From contig OX637405.1 of assembly GCA_951799425.1 (NCBI GenBank), positions 24,841,635 through 24,905,634 of the forward strand: a DNA stretch of 64,000 nt, read 5' to 3'. The stretch comes from Ilex aquifolium. Lineage: Eukaryota; Streptophyta; Magnoliopsida; Aquifoliales; Aquifoliaceae. Below, piece by piece: positions 23,641 to 35,836 of this stretch (positions are counted from its first letter, which is position 1; every line of letters begins with the position of its first letter). Both the position numbers and the translations under genes were made by a program. The notes below the pieces were generated by a model. It saw nothing but the letters and a program-made list of their open reading frames with translations, was not told where the DNA came from and ran no database searches.

Positions 23641-26600
23641 AGAAATTGAATGTTAATTTGATGAAATTGAATGTCAATTCGATAAATCGAATGTTAATTT
23701 AATGAAATTGAAAGTCGATTTGATGAAATTACATGTTAATTTGATGAAATTGAATGTCAATTTGATAAATTGAATGTTAATTTGATGAAATTGAATGTCA
23801 ATTTGATAAATCGAATGTTAATTTAATGAAATTGAAAGTCAATTTGATGAAATTACATGTTAATTTGATGAAATTGAATGTCAATTTAATAAATTGAATG
23901 TTAATTTGATGAAATTGAATGTCAATTTGATAAATCGAATGTTAATTTAATGAAATTGAAAGTCGATTTGATGAAATTACATGTTAATTTGATGAAATTG
24001 ATTATTCATTTGATAAATTGAATGTTAATTCGATGAAATTGAATGTGATTTTGATAAACCGAATGTTAATTTAATGAAATTGAAAGTCGATTTGATGAAA
24101 TTACATGTTAATTTGATGAAATTGAATGTCAATTTAACAAATTGAATGTTAATTTGATGAAATTTAATGTCAATTTTATAAATCGAATGTTAATTTAATG
24201 AAATTGAAAGTCGATTTGATGAAATTACATGTTAATTTGATGAAATTGAATGTCAATTTAATAAATTGAATGTTAATTTGATGAAATTGAATGTCAATTT
24301 GATAAATCGAATGTTAATATAATGAAATTGAAAGTCGATTTGATGAAATTACATGTTAATTTGATGAAATTGATTATTCATTTGATAAATTGAATGTTAA
24401 TTCGATGAAATTGAATGTGATTTTGATAAACCGAATGTTAATTTAATGAAATTGAAAGTCGATTTGATGAAATTACATGTTAATTTGATGAAATTGAATG
24501 TCAATTTAATAAATTGAATGTTAATTTGATGAAATTGAATGTCAATTTGATAAATCGAATGTTAATTTAATGAAATTGAAAGTCGATTTGATGAAATTAC
24601 ATGTTAATTTGATGAAATTGAATGTTAATTTGATGAAATTGAATGTCAATTTAAGAAATTGAATGTTAATTTGATGAAATTGAATGTCAATTCGATAAAT
24701 CGAATGTTAATTTAAAGAAATTGAAAGTGGATTTGATGAAATTACATGTTAATTTGATGAAATTGAATGTCAATTTGATAAATTGAATGTTAATTTGATG
24801 AAATTTAATGTCAATTTGGTAAATCGAATGTTAATTTAATGAAATTGAAAGTCGATTTGATGAAATTACATGTTAATTTGATGAAATTGAATGTCAATTT
24901 AACAAATTGAATGTTAATTTGATGAAATTGAATGTCAATTTTATAAATCGAATGTTAATTTAATGAAATTGAAAGTCGATTTTATGAAATTACATGTTAA
25001 TTTGATGAAATTGAATGTCAATTTAATAAATTGAATGTTAATTTGATGAAATTGAATGTCAATTTGATAAATCGAATGTTAATTTAATTAAATTGAAAGT
25101 CGATTTGATGAAATTACATGTTAATTTGATGAAATTGATTATTCATTTGATAAATTGAATGTTAATTCGATGAAATTGAATGTGATTTTGATAAACCGAA
25201 TGTTAATTTAATGAAATTGAAAGTCGATTTGATGAAATTACATGTTAATTTGATGAAATTGAATGTCCATTTAATAAATTGAATGTTAATTTGATGAAAT
25301 TGAATGTCAATTTGATAAATCGAATGTTAATTTAATGAAATTGAAAGTCGATTTGATGAAATTACATGTTAATTTGATGAAATTGAATGTTAATTTGATG
25401 AAATTGAATGTCAATTTAAGAAATTGAATGTTAATTTGATGAAATTGAATGTCAATTCGATAAATCGAATGTTAATTTAAAGAAATTGAAAGTGGATTTG
25501 ATGAAATTACATGTTAATTTGATGAAATTGAATGTCAATTTGATAAATTGAATGTTAATTTGATGAAATTTAATGTCAATTTGGTAAATCGAATGTTAAT
25601 TTAATGAAATTGAAAGTCGATTTGATGAAATTACATGTTAATTTGATGAAATTGAATGTCAATTTAACAAATTGAATGTTAATTTGATGAAATTGAATGT
25701 CAATTTTATAAATCGAATGTTAATTTAATGAAATTGAAAGTCGATTTTATGAAATTACATGTTAATTTGATGAAATTGAATGTCAATTTAATAAATTGAA
25801 TGTTAATTTGATGAAATTGAATGTCAATTTGATAAATCGAATGTTAATTTAATTAAATTGAAAGTCGATTTGATGAAATTACATGTTAATTTGATGAAAT
25901 TGATTATTCATTTGATAAATTGAATGTTAATTCGATGAAATTGAATGTGATTTTGATAAACCGAATGTTAATTTAATGAAATTGAAAGTCGATTTGATGA
26001 AATTACATGTTAATTTGATGAAATTGAATGTCAATTTAATAAATTGAATGTTAATTTGATGAAATTGAATGTCAATTTGATAAGTCGAATGTTAATTTAA
26101 TGAAATTGAAAGTCGATTTGATGAAATTACATGTTAATTTGATGAAATTGAATGTTAATTTGATGAAATTGAATGTCAATTTAAGAAATTGAATGTTAAT
26201 TTGATGAAATTGAATGTCAATTCGATAAATCGAATGTTAATTTAATGAAATTGAAAGTCGATTTGATGAAATTACATGTTAATTTGATGAAATTGAATGT
26301 TAATTTGATAAATTGAATGTTAATTTGATAAAATTGAATGTCAATTGGATAAATCGAATGTTAATTTAATGAAATTGAAAATCGATTTGATGAAATTACA
26401 TGTTAATTTGATGAAATTGAATGTCCATTTAATAAATTGAATGTTAATTTGATGAAATTGAATGTCAATTCGATAAATTGAATATTAATTTAATGAAAAT
26501 TGAAAGTCGATTTGATGAAATTACATGTTAATTTGATGAAATTGAATGTCAATTTGATAAATTGAATGTTAATTTGATGAAATTGAATGTCAATTTGATA

Positions 26601-28107
26601 AATTGAATGTTAATTTAATGAAATTGAAAGTCGATTTGATGAAATTACATGTTAATTTGATGAAATTGAATGTCAATTTAACAAATTGAATGTTAATTTG
26701 ATGAATTTGAATGTCAATTTTATAAATCGATTGTTAATTTAATGAAATTTAAAGTCGATTTGAGGAAATTGCATGTTAATTTGATGAAATTGATTGTTAA
26801 TTTGATAAAATTGAATTTCAATTTGATAAATCGATTGTTAATTTAATGAAATTGAAAGTCAATTTGATAAATCGAATGTTAATTTAATGAAATTGAAAGT
26901 CGATTTGATGAAATTACATGTTAATTTGATGAAATTGAATGTTAATTTGATGAAATTGAATGTCAATTTAATCAATGAAATGTTAATTTGATGAAATTGA
27001 ATGTCAATTTGATAAATCGAATGTAAATTTAATGAACTTGAAAGTCGATTTGATGAAATTACATGTTACTTTGATGAAATTGAAAGTCCATTTCATAAAT
27101 TGAATGTTAATTTGATGAAATTGAATGTCAATTTGGTAAATCGAATGTTAATTTAATGAAATTGAAAGTCGATTTGATGAAATTACATGTTAATTTGATG
27201 AAATTGAATGTCAATTTGATAAATTTGATTGTTAATTTGATAATTTGTATGTTAATTTGATGAAATTGAGTGTTAATTGAATGAAATTGAAAGTCTATTT
27301 GATTAATTTAATGTTAACTAGTTGAATTTGAATGTTAATTTGGTGAATTAAATGCTTATCAGAAAAAATTAAATGTTAATTAGATGAAATTAATTGTTAA
27401 TTTGGTGTTAATTTGTTAAATTAAATTTTAATTGGTTGAAATTACATGTTAATTTTTTGTTGGTTTGATAAATTATATGTTAATTTAATGAAATTGAATG
27501 TCAATTTGATAAATCTGAATGTCAATTTGATAATTTCAATGATAATTTGACGAATTGAGTATTAATTGAATGAAATTGAAAGTTTATTTGATTAATTTAA
27601 TGTTAAGTAGTTGAATTTGAATGTTAATTTAGTTAATTAAATGCTTATTAGAAAAAACTGAATGTTAATTAGATGATAATTAATTATTAATTTGGTGTTG
27701 ATTTGATATATTAAATTTTAATTGGTTAAAATTATATGTTAATTTGGAGTTGATTTGATGAAATTACATGTTAATTTGATGAAACTGAATGTCAATTTGA
27801 TAAATATGAATGTTAATTTGATAGTTTAAATGTTAATTTGATGAATTGTGTGTTAATTGAATGAAATTTAAAGCTTATTTGATTAATTTAATGTTAACTA
27901 GTTAATTTTGAATGTTAATTTAGTGAATTAAATGCTTATTAGAAAAAATTGAATGTTAATTAGATGAAATTAAGTGTTATTTTTGTGTTAATTTGACGAA
28001 TTGAGTATTAATTTGGTTTTAATTTGATAAATTAAATTTTATTTGGATGAAATTACATGTTAATTTGGTGTTGATTTGATGAAATTACATGTTAATTTGA
28101 TTAAATT
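23531..28107. repeat. array B, right arm, with 124 bp and 765 bp higher-order repeats
   Basis: The inverted B unit (TTGATGAAATTGAATGTTAA) is organised in 124 bp blocks of six units: ACATGTTAATTTGATGAAAT recurs at about 23,605, 23,728, 23,852, 23,976, 24,100, 24,224 and 24,348. Several blocks form a 765 bp repeat, marked by ATTATTCATTTGATAAATTG at 24,373, 25,138 and 25,903, with near-identical copies. From about 27.24 kb the array turns into three inverted copies of the 270-300 bp block seen in the left arm. Confidence 0.9.
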
Positions 28108-28455
28108 GAATTGCTCCCAATCTTGATCGATCCAGTCTTAATTGCTAGTCTTGATCGCAAGAGTGGACTTGATCCCAATCTTGATCGATCCACTCTAGAT
28201 TGCTAGTCTTGATTGCAAGAGTGCACTTGATCCCAATCTTGATCGATCCAGTCTAGATTGCTAGTCTTGATCGCAAGAGTGCACTTGATCCCAATCTTGA
28301 TCGCTACTTGATCGCTACTCTTGATCGCAAACTGCACTTTATACCACTCTTGATCGCCACTATTGATCGCTACTCGATCCCGATCGCTACTCAGCTCTTG
28401 ATCGATCGAATCGTGATTCGATCGCAATTCTTGATCGCTAAAAGCAATTGATCGA
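28108..28455. repeat. block C: 58 bp GATC-rich tandem repeat
   Basis: Units with CCCAATCTTGATCGATCC and CTAGTCTTGATCGCAAGAGT begin at about 28,115, 28,174, 28,232 and 28,290 (58-59 bp spacing), then degenerate into TTGATCGCTACT repeats. It lies between arrays B and A on the right arm only in this clean form. Confidence 0.85.
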
Positions 28456-29930
28456 TCAAAAAAAGTGGTAATATTCACCAAAAAAGTGGTAATATTAACC
28501 AAAAAAGTAGTAATTTCAACTTAAACAGTGGTAATCTTAACCAAAAAAGTGGTACTCTTAACCAAAACAGTGGTAATGTTAACCATTAAACTGGTAATAT
28601 TATCCAAATCAGTGGTACTCTTAACCAAAATAGTGGTAATGTTAACCAAAAAAGTGGTACTATTAACCAAAACGGTGGTAATGTTAGCAAAAAAAGTGGT
28701 AATCTTAATCATTTGAATTGTAATTTTAACCAAACAAGTGGTACTCTTAACCAAAAAAGTGTAACCTTAACCAAAAAAAGTTGTAATCTTAACCAAAGAA
28801 ATGGTAATTTTAACCAAAAAAGTAGTAATTTCAACTTAAACAGTGGTAATGTTAACAAAAAAAGTGGTACTCTTAACCAAAACAGTGGTAATGTTAACCA
28901 TTAAACTGGTAATATTATCCAAATCAGTGGTACTCTTAACCAAAATAGTGGTAATGTTAACCAAAAAAGTGGTACTATTAACCAAAACAGTGGTAATGTT
29001 AGTAAAAAAAGTGGTAATCTTAATCATTTGAATTGTAATTTTAACCAAACAAGTGGTACTCTTAACCAAAAAAGTGTAACCTTAACCAAAAAAAGTTGTA
29101 ATCTTAACCAAAGAAATGGTAATGTTAACAAAAAAAGTAGTAATGTCAACTTAAACAGTGGTAATGTTAACCAAAAAAGTGGTACTCTTAACCAAAACAG
29201 TGGTAATATTAACCATTAAACTGGTAATATTATCCAAATCAGTGGTACTCTTAACCAAAATAGTGGTAATGTTAACAAAAAAAGTGGTACTATTAACCAA
29301 AACAATGGTAATTTTAGCAAAAAAAAAGTGGTAATCTTGACAAAAAAAATGGTAATATTTAACCAAAATAGTAGTACTCTTAATCAAAATAGTGGTAATG
29401 TTAACAAAAAAGTGGTATTCTTAACCAAAAAAGTTGTAATCTTAAACAAAAAGTGAAATTTTAACCAAAAAAGTGGTAATCTTAACTTAAACAGTGATAA
29501 TGTTAACCAAAAAAGTGGTACTGTTAACTAAAATAGTGGTAATGTTAACCAAAAAAGTGGTACTCTAAATCAAAACAGTGGTAATATTAACCAAAAAAGT
29601 GGTACTCTTAACAAAAAAGTTGTAATCTTAACATAAAAAGTGGTAATGTTAACCCAAAAAGTGTTAATCTTAACTTAAACAGTGGTAATGTTAACCATAA
29701 AAGTGGTATTCTTAACCAAAATAGTGGTAATGTTAACAAAAAAAATGGTATCTTAATCAAAATAGTGGTAATATTAACCAAAAATGTGATACTCTTAACC
29801 AAAAAAGTTGTAATATTAACCAAAAAAATGGTACTCTTAACCAAAACAGTAGTAATGTTACCAAAAAAGGTCGTAATAATGTTAACAAAAAAAGTGGTAC
29901 CCTGGTAATTTTAACCAACAAAAGTAGTAC
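28456..29930. repeat. array A, right arm, with 315 bp higher-order repeat
   Basis: Inverted A unit (AACCAAAAAAGTGGTAATCTT) repeated about 70 times. A 315 bp block (15 units) starting near 28,521 repeats at 28,836 and 29,151 with few differences, so the right arm has had its own recent amplification. Confidence 0.9.
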
Positions 29931-29934
29931 TCTT

Positions 29935-30365
29935 ACTATAATCTCAACATTAGTTTTAATAAATGATGATGATTTTATAATCTCTTGAATGGTTCATGCG
30001 GATAAAAATAATTCTGCAACTCCATCTTCTTCTTTCTCCTTCTTCTTCGTCTGAGTTTTTTTTTTTTTTTTAATAAATTTACTATAATATTAATCTTTGT
30101 TTTAATAAATGATGATTTTATAATCTCTTGAACGATTTATAGGATAAAAACAATTATGCAACGATATTTCTCCTTCTTCTTCCCTATCTGAATTTTTTTT
30201 TTTTTTTGATATTTTTTTTTTTTTTTTTATGAAAAGACTATGGCTTAATCTTAGTTTTAATAAATGACGATACTTTTATAATCTGTTGAAGCATTTACAG
30301 GATAAAAACAATTCTGCAACTCCATCTTCTTCTTCGGCTGTGTTTTTTTTTTTTTTTTATGAAAG
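29935..30365. repeat. subterminal block D, right (three inverted copies)
   Basis: Three copies of about 140-150 bp with TTTTAATAAATGATGAT, TGCAACTCCATCTTCTTCTT and a T run, inverted relative to the left D blocks. Confidence 0.85.
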
Positions 30366-30445
30366 CGTAAGGCTCAGTGGAGTGGGTAGCCGGTAAAAAG
30401 TGTTAGATTTGATCAACGGTCAAAATTCTTCGTTATATATCAACC

Positions 30446-30505
30446 GTTCATTTTATTTTTTCGGTACCGTACCGAAAAGTGAATATCGGTACTGTAGTCG
30501 AACCC
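30446..30505 (-). repeat. right terminal inverted repeat
   Basis: On the minus strand it starts GGGTTCGACTACAGTACCGA and contains TCGGTACGGTACCG and AAAATGAAC, matching the left end. Confidence 0.8.
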
Positions 30506-30514
30506 ATACTAGTG
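30506..30514. repeat. 9 bp target site duplication, right
   Basis: ATACTAGTG, identical to 17,480-17,488. Confidence 0.85.
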
Positions 30515-30770
30515 ACTTGGACGAGTCACCTCATATCAATTATGAGTAAACATAGTGTATGTTAGTCTATTCGAATTACATAGTGCTCACATAATAATCC
30601 TATGAGTAGGAACATTTAAGAGTTAAGTACTAAGAAGTATAGGTCTCCTTTTCTCAACTCTTTGAGAAACCATCTTCTTAACTTATGCTCTATGGACTAT
30701 ATCATGTATATTAAAATGAAAAGTCGAAACAAGATAAATAAACTTGCCCTTTTATTTAATTAAGTAATGA

Positions 30771-31440
30771 ATGTTGCCAGTACAATCCCAAAACATCATC
30801 TATATGATTAGTCTTAGAGCATATTTAGAAAGGCCTAAAACCAATGTTTGTATCCCCAAGCATCATTTTCAATGGACTGTGCTTTCATTTGGCCTCGGGA
30901 CTACTCCTTCTTTAATCCAAAAGGCAATAATCAAACTTTGTGATTCTATTCTCACTCATGCTCTTTTCTTTCTTGATGATACCTTGTTGTTCTCTCCTAA
31001 TATTTTTGCCCATGAGAGGCTGATGCCTCAAATTCATGACCTTGTTTAAAAATATGGGATTATGCTTTTACAAAAAAAAATGATCATCAGTCAATAATCC
31101 ATTGATTTTCTTGACATGGCCATTTATGATGGTCATTATTCTCTTCAATCTTAAGTGGCCTCCAAATACTTTTTCCTTAATACTTTTTCTGAGTACTATT
31201 CTCTTAATAATTTTTCCCGATGTTTTGAAATATGCCAAAATGATCTAGTTGTTTCAGGGCATCGTAAATGACATGGCTGATTTCATTTTGAACTTAGCCC
31301 AGTATGCTATTACTCTTTTATTTGCTATGCTAAAAAAAATTCCTTCCCCTTCCCCTTCCCCTTAGCCTGAATCTCAAACTTACCTTGTGTTTCAGCTTAA
31401 ACAATTACAATCTAAAAGCTACTTTGTGGCGATCAAATCT
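30771..31440 (+). other. caulimovirid fossil, reverse transcriptase part
   Basis: Remnant of an endogenous pararetrovirus (Caulimoviridae). The translated plus strand resembles the reverse transcriptase, with HHFQWTVLSFGLGTTPS and the catalytic-site region LDDTLLFSP, followed by weaker similarity toward RNase H. It is clearly broken with many interruptions and looks old. The genus cannot be set from this fragment. It lies next to the 3' flank of the giant foldback insertion. Confidence 0.7.
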
Positions 31441-32014
31441 CATTTATTGACTTTTGTGACTTTCTAGAGCCATCCACTAGTGATTTTGTTGCAGTGTTAT
31501 CAAAATCGAACCGAACCGGACCAATTGGTTGACCCAAACCCTAAACCTGTCTAGTTCTACAATTAGATCGTTTATGTAGTGGAACCATCTTAGAACTGAT
31601 AAATCGGCCGATTTGAATTAAAACCATTCAAACTGGGCATGTGGCCTAAAACTTGGTGGTTTGAATATATTCCTATAAAAATCAAAATATGGGGCAATTT
31701 TTCCCTAAAGGTTCAATATTTTCTCTTTTCTCGATCTCCAACCGTTGTAGTTGGTTTCTTCTCAGCCTCGGGTGATCTCGGTCGATCTCTCTCCAGGTTT
31801 CTCTCTCTCTCCCCCTCTCTCTTCTTACTGTGTGGGAACAGAACATGCGCAAATGACTGCTGAGTGATGAGGGAATTTCTCACTCTCTCTATCTTAGGTT
31901 ATCTGGCAGTCAGGAGTCGATTCTCTCTCTCTGTCTTCACTCTTCCATCTTCCATGTCCTTGAACAAGTCCAAGCACCGAAGCAGGCAACAACTAGACCA
32001 CCCAGATTAGGTCA

Positions 32015-32063
<49 letters not shown>

Positions 32064-34104
32064 GGGAGTTACGAGTGAACCTCTTTCCCGTAATTTTCTA
32101 TCACAATTACAAAGTAAAAAAGCATCCTCAGATGCCTAATTTCCAAAATCCAACTTTGAGTTCAAATTAGAGAAGACCTGGCATGAGACAGATTTTGGAA
32201 CAAAGAAGCTTGGTGGGGCAAGGAAAATTTGTCATCAGTGAGAAAATGATTGAGCAATTGATAGTTGACAATCAAACTCATTTTTCCCTGAACTATTCAG
32301 TTCTTTTGTTGACATAGAATGCTTCACAAGCCCATGGAGAAGTAGTTTGTTGGATTGACATCTTCAATTTTTTTTAAGGCAAGCTAGGTTCTCTTAGGTT
32401 CTTGCAGTAACTCTATGCGCCAGTTCATCCACTTAATGAGTGTCTTTCTCTGTCTGTAGAGAAGCAAATGGATTAGAAGCTGCCACGAGGTCCCTAAGGA
32501 CAAGGGGACAAGTGAATCATCGTCTTTGGGAGAAAACAACCCTCTACCATCTATTAAGGACTAAAAGATTTGGTTAAGAATTTTGTATGACTTTTTGTAT
32601 ATGAAGTTTCAATGTTTTGAGCCTTGAGAGTGGTAAAGGCTTCAACCAAATACAAATTTCGAATATGAGTCTAAGGAAGGGAATGACTGCAATATTAAAG
32701 ACCTTCAAGTGTCTATCGAAGGTTGCTACAACTTTAATAATGTATCACCCAAGTGTAGGTTGTTGCGAAGTAATATAATACTCAGAAGTTTGAGGTTGAA
32801 CCATATGGAATTGTGAAAACTCAGAACACAAAGCAAAATAAAAGAACAACTCTTTTAAAGTTGTTGTAGGAATTTGTTTGTTCAAAAGAACAAAATTTGT
32901 TTGTTTTAAAATCAGAAATTTGAAATACTAAAGTATTGGAGATACCCTTTCAATTCCACATGGTAACTATTAATGATTCAATTTTCGAACTCAATTGAGG
33001 AGTGATTCTAATCGAAATATTTAACGGGGATAATATTCAAAACAACAAATGTATAGTCAATGGATTATCTGAATAAACATAAAAATTTTATTATAGATTA
33101 GAAGCATTCACTGTGCTCGGAGTCTACGATAAATTAAACTTTCTAACAGGTAAACCCTATTTTATTGCAAATAATAAATCAACTATTTTATGAAATATTC
33201 CGATTAATTAATTCAGGAATGAAATAACTAGTTATTTGACTCGAAGAAAATCTCAAGCATTCGATGTACATGGCATATCAAATCAAGAATTACTAAAAGG
33301 AAAAAATTAAATCAAAAGAATAAATCATTCATAAAAAATATTGGATCAAGAATAAATATCTTGCTCCATTGAAAGTATCTCCCCTAACATTAGTTGAGCT
33401 TTTACCAATCCATAAGAAAAATACACAAAAAACTAGAAAAGAAAAGGCAGGGAAAAAAATGCTCTCTCAACAAGTAAGAGCCTTTATTTATAATAAATTC
33501 TAGGTATAGGTAGGAGTTCTAGGGTTGATTTGCGAGAAATCCCATTCCAAAAAGAAGTCATTTTAGGTCAAATCCCGTGCATCACAACTTGGGGGCTTGG
33601 GTACCATATCTGCCCAGATTTTGAGCTCCATTTTTCATATTTAGAAGTCGATTCATAAATTTTTTATGAAATACACTTTTGTAACTCTTGAAGTCTTATT
33701 TTCAGCCGTAAAATCAGGTTAATTGGACATTAGCGTAAAAAATTATGACCAAAATACTGAAGACGTGTCAAAACCTTATCTTCTAGAATAATTTTCTAAT
33801 CCAACTCTAAATGAGTTTTCTACTAACTTGGACTCTCATAAGGATTAAATTATTGCATTATCTTTAAATCTTCATATCTTAATCTTTACTCTTCAATCCT
33901 TATCAACTGTGATTCTTCCTCTAGTGTTTGCTTCACTTATCTTATCATTTATTACTTTAAAATCAATCAAATTGCCTGTAAAATAAATCAAACAACTAGA
34001 AAAAGTATCAAATTATAAAATCAAGAAATCTAACACATTTAATCACAAATAATATGTAGTTAACCAAATATTAAATATAATAAAATAACACTTTTGATGG
34101 TTAA
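31441..34104. other. no gene seen; CT microsatellite
   Basis: AT-rich noncoding sequence. A CT microsatellite lies at about 32,014-32,062, with smaller CT-rich patches near 31,797-31,830 and 31,920. The stretch at 31,500-31,570 (TATCAAAATCGAACCGAACC) resembles the end of a small repeat family, but no second end was found. Confidence 0.45.
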
Positions 34105-35720
34105 TCAAAGGTACGCTAAGTTATGCAAGAGGTTAAATCTAATAAGAAGATATTTTCCTGGAAGGGAAGAGCCAAGAACCCTATGTTTGAGAGTTAGGTT
34201 AGGTAAAAGACAGATCAGAATTGGTTTACTGATTTTGTCAATGACAAACTTTTCCCCATTTGTAGCCTGAAAATTTTGATAGAAGGGTTCCCAATATGAA
34301 CTAGTAAGTAGGGATGCATTAATGGTAGAAGTAAAGGCTCCAGTATTAAAGAAAGCAATGATAGAAAGAGGACGATTATAGTAGTCAAGAAAAATTTGGA
34401 CTCGAGTTAAAGGGTAAGGCTGATTCATCAGGATAGGCTCAACAGAGGGTTGAGCCATAAAAAGATCTTCACAATAAGTGGTTTCACTATCAGAATACGC
34501 AACGGTAAAGATTGACTTAAGAAAATGGTCATCGTCAAGACAAAAGAGGGATTCAATATCAGATTCTCCAAGGGTAGAATCTATGGACATCAGTTGGTGA
34601 AGAAACTTATCTTTGTCACCTGTAGGGGACAATTTTTTTTGGCAAAATGTCCCTTTTCTTTGCAAAGATAATAACGATAAGTGGTTTTGCCTTGGAATAT
34701 TGTTTTTCGAAGAAATCTCGACTTCTTGCAAAAAGGGGTGTGAGCACCCTTTGGAAGCTACGTGTATTAAAGTGATTTCTTTTTGCGCTTTCATTCACAT
34801 TTGGAATCAGAAGGACATTTAAACTTTAGGTCGTTGCTGGTGCAGGTAGATCCAAGTTTCTTTCTAGTTTGCTCAATTCTTATGAGAAACTTTCACTGAT
34901 TGCAAAATTTTTCAAGAGCAATAACTGAATAATGAAAAAGTTCACCAAGAGAGGTAGTATGCAAGGTGATTCCTTTTTTAATGTCAAGAATCTTGGAGAT
35001 TTCATTACCAATGAGATTATAATAGAGTTGAAAAAAGGCTTGCTTTAGATTGACATAATTCGTGCCATTGAGAATATAATATCGTTTGGACATGCGGTCA
35101 TAATGTTTCTCTAAATTTTTTCTCTGAAAAGAATATCATTTCATTTGTAACTATTATTCACGAGTTTGGATGGCATAGTGGCTAGGAGTACCCAAAAATT
35201 CACTATACAGGAAATTCATGAATTCTTGAACGGAAGTACTTGACACAATTGAAGTTGGCGATATTCTTGTAGAGAAATCCACCAATCCTGAAGACGCCCT
35301 TGAAGGCGAGCCACAAAGCGTTCAATAACTAGCTATAATGTCATGGTTGGATGTTGAAGTTCAGTTGTGAACCAAGAAACATTTCAAAGAACTGCTATCG
35401 CCATTTAGAAGGAGGAACATCATAAAGGTAAAATACTTCTTGATATCAGATGGAATAGATAGATGTGGGAGATCAACCTCAGTGGGTGAATTTGGGGGGT
35501 GACCAACTACGAGTTCATCAGGGTTAATCATGAGAATAGAATCAATAGAGGCAGATTTTCCAAAATGATTAAGAGAGTCATCAGAGTTAGAGGATTCATT
35601 AAAGTAAGACTAGGAGCAAATACGAAGCAAGGAAGAGCTTGAGGGAGCCATAGTTTTCAGTAAAGAGCCATTAGGATTTGGTATGTAAATAGGGAGAACA
35701 TCTGCAGAAGGAGGTCGATA
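34105..35720 (-). other. caulimovirid fossil, capsid and protease part
   Basis: Second endogenous pararetrovirus remnant, on the minus strand. At 35.1-34.9 kb a capsid-like segment (MSKRYYILNGTNYVNLKQAF) is followed by a region that in relatives carries the zinc knuckle, and at 34.4-34.1 kb by an aspartic-protease-like segment (IIAFFNTGAFTSTINASLL, then VLGSSLPGKYLLI). It is broken, with many interruptions, and in opposite orientation to the reverse transcriptase piece at 30.8 kb, so the locus is rearranged or holds two copies. Confidence 0.65.
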
Positions 35721-35836
35721 AGAAGCTCTGACATGATGGTCAAGTGGTAGTGGCGTGGTTGTTAGAAGAGGTCAAAGAGATGATTTTTTGTTCTTGGAAA
35801 AATATACTGAAGAAGATGGTCCAAAAGGTGTTTGTG

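Larger units (their letters stand above)
17489..30505. mobile_element. giant 13 kb foldback element, MULE-type target duplication
   Basis: A 13,017 bp insertion bounded by identical 9-mers ATACTAGTG. Its ends are imperfect inverted repeats of about 60 bp rich in GTACCG. Inside, every repeat class on the left recurs inverted on the right: subterminal block D, 21 bp array A, 21 bp array B, with a symmetry axis near 23.55 kb. Short 58 bp repeats (block C) separate B from A on the right, with a related stretch on the left. No transposase or other plausible gene was found; the long open stretches are periodic by-products of 21 bp units. Foldback elements with long inverted repeats are known in plants (for example Arabidopsis FARE, linked to MULE transposases), and a 9 bp duplication is the MULE hallmark, so trans-mobilisation by a MULE is the simplest reading. 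The size and the near-total tandem composition are unusual. Confidence 0.85.

Noticed and set aside
28108-28455. CRISPR-like array (regular repeats of 58 bp)
   Set aside because: Plant nuclear context, no unique spacers and no cas genes; the units are plain tandem repeats.
31500-31640. Possible MITE end (TATCAAAATCGAACCGAACC)
   Set aside because: No matching second end or target duplication was found.
32750-32830. CCCAAGTGTAGG-type motif seen in some plant repeats
   Set aside because: I could not define borders or a family, so it is not annotated.
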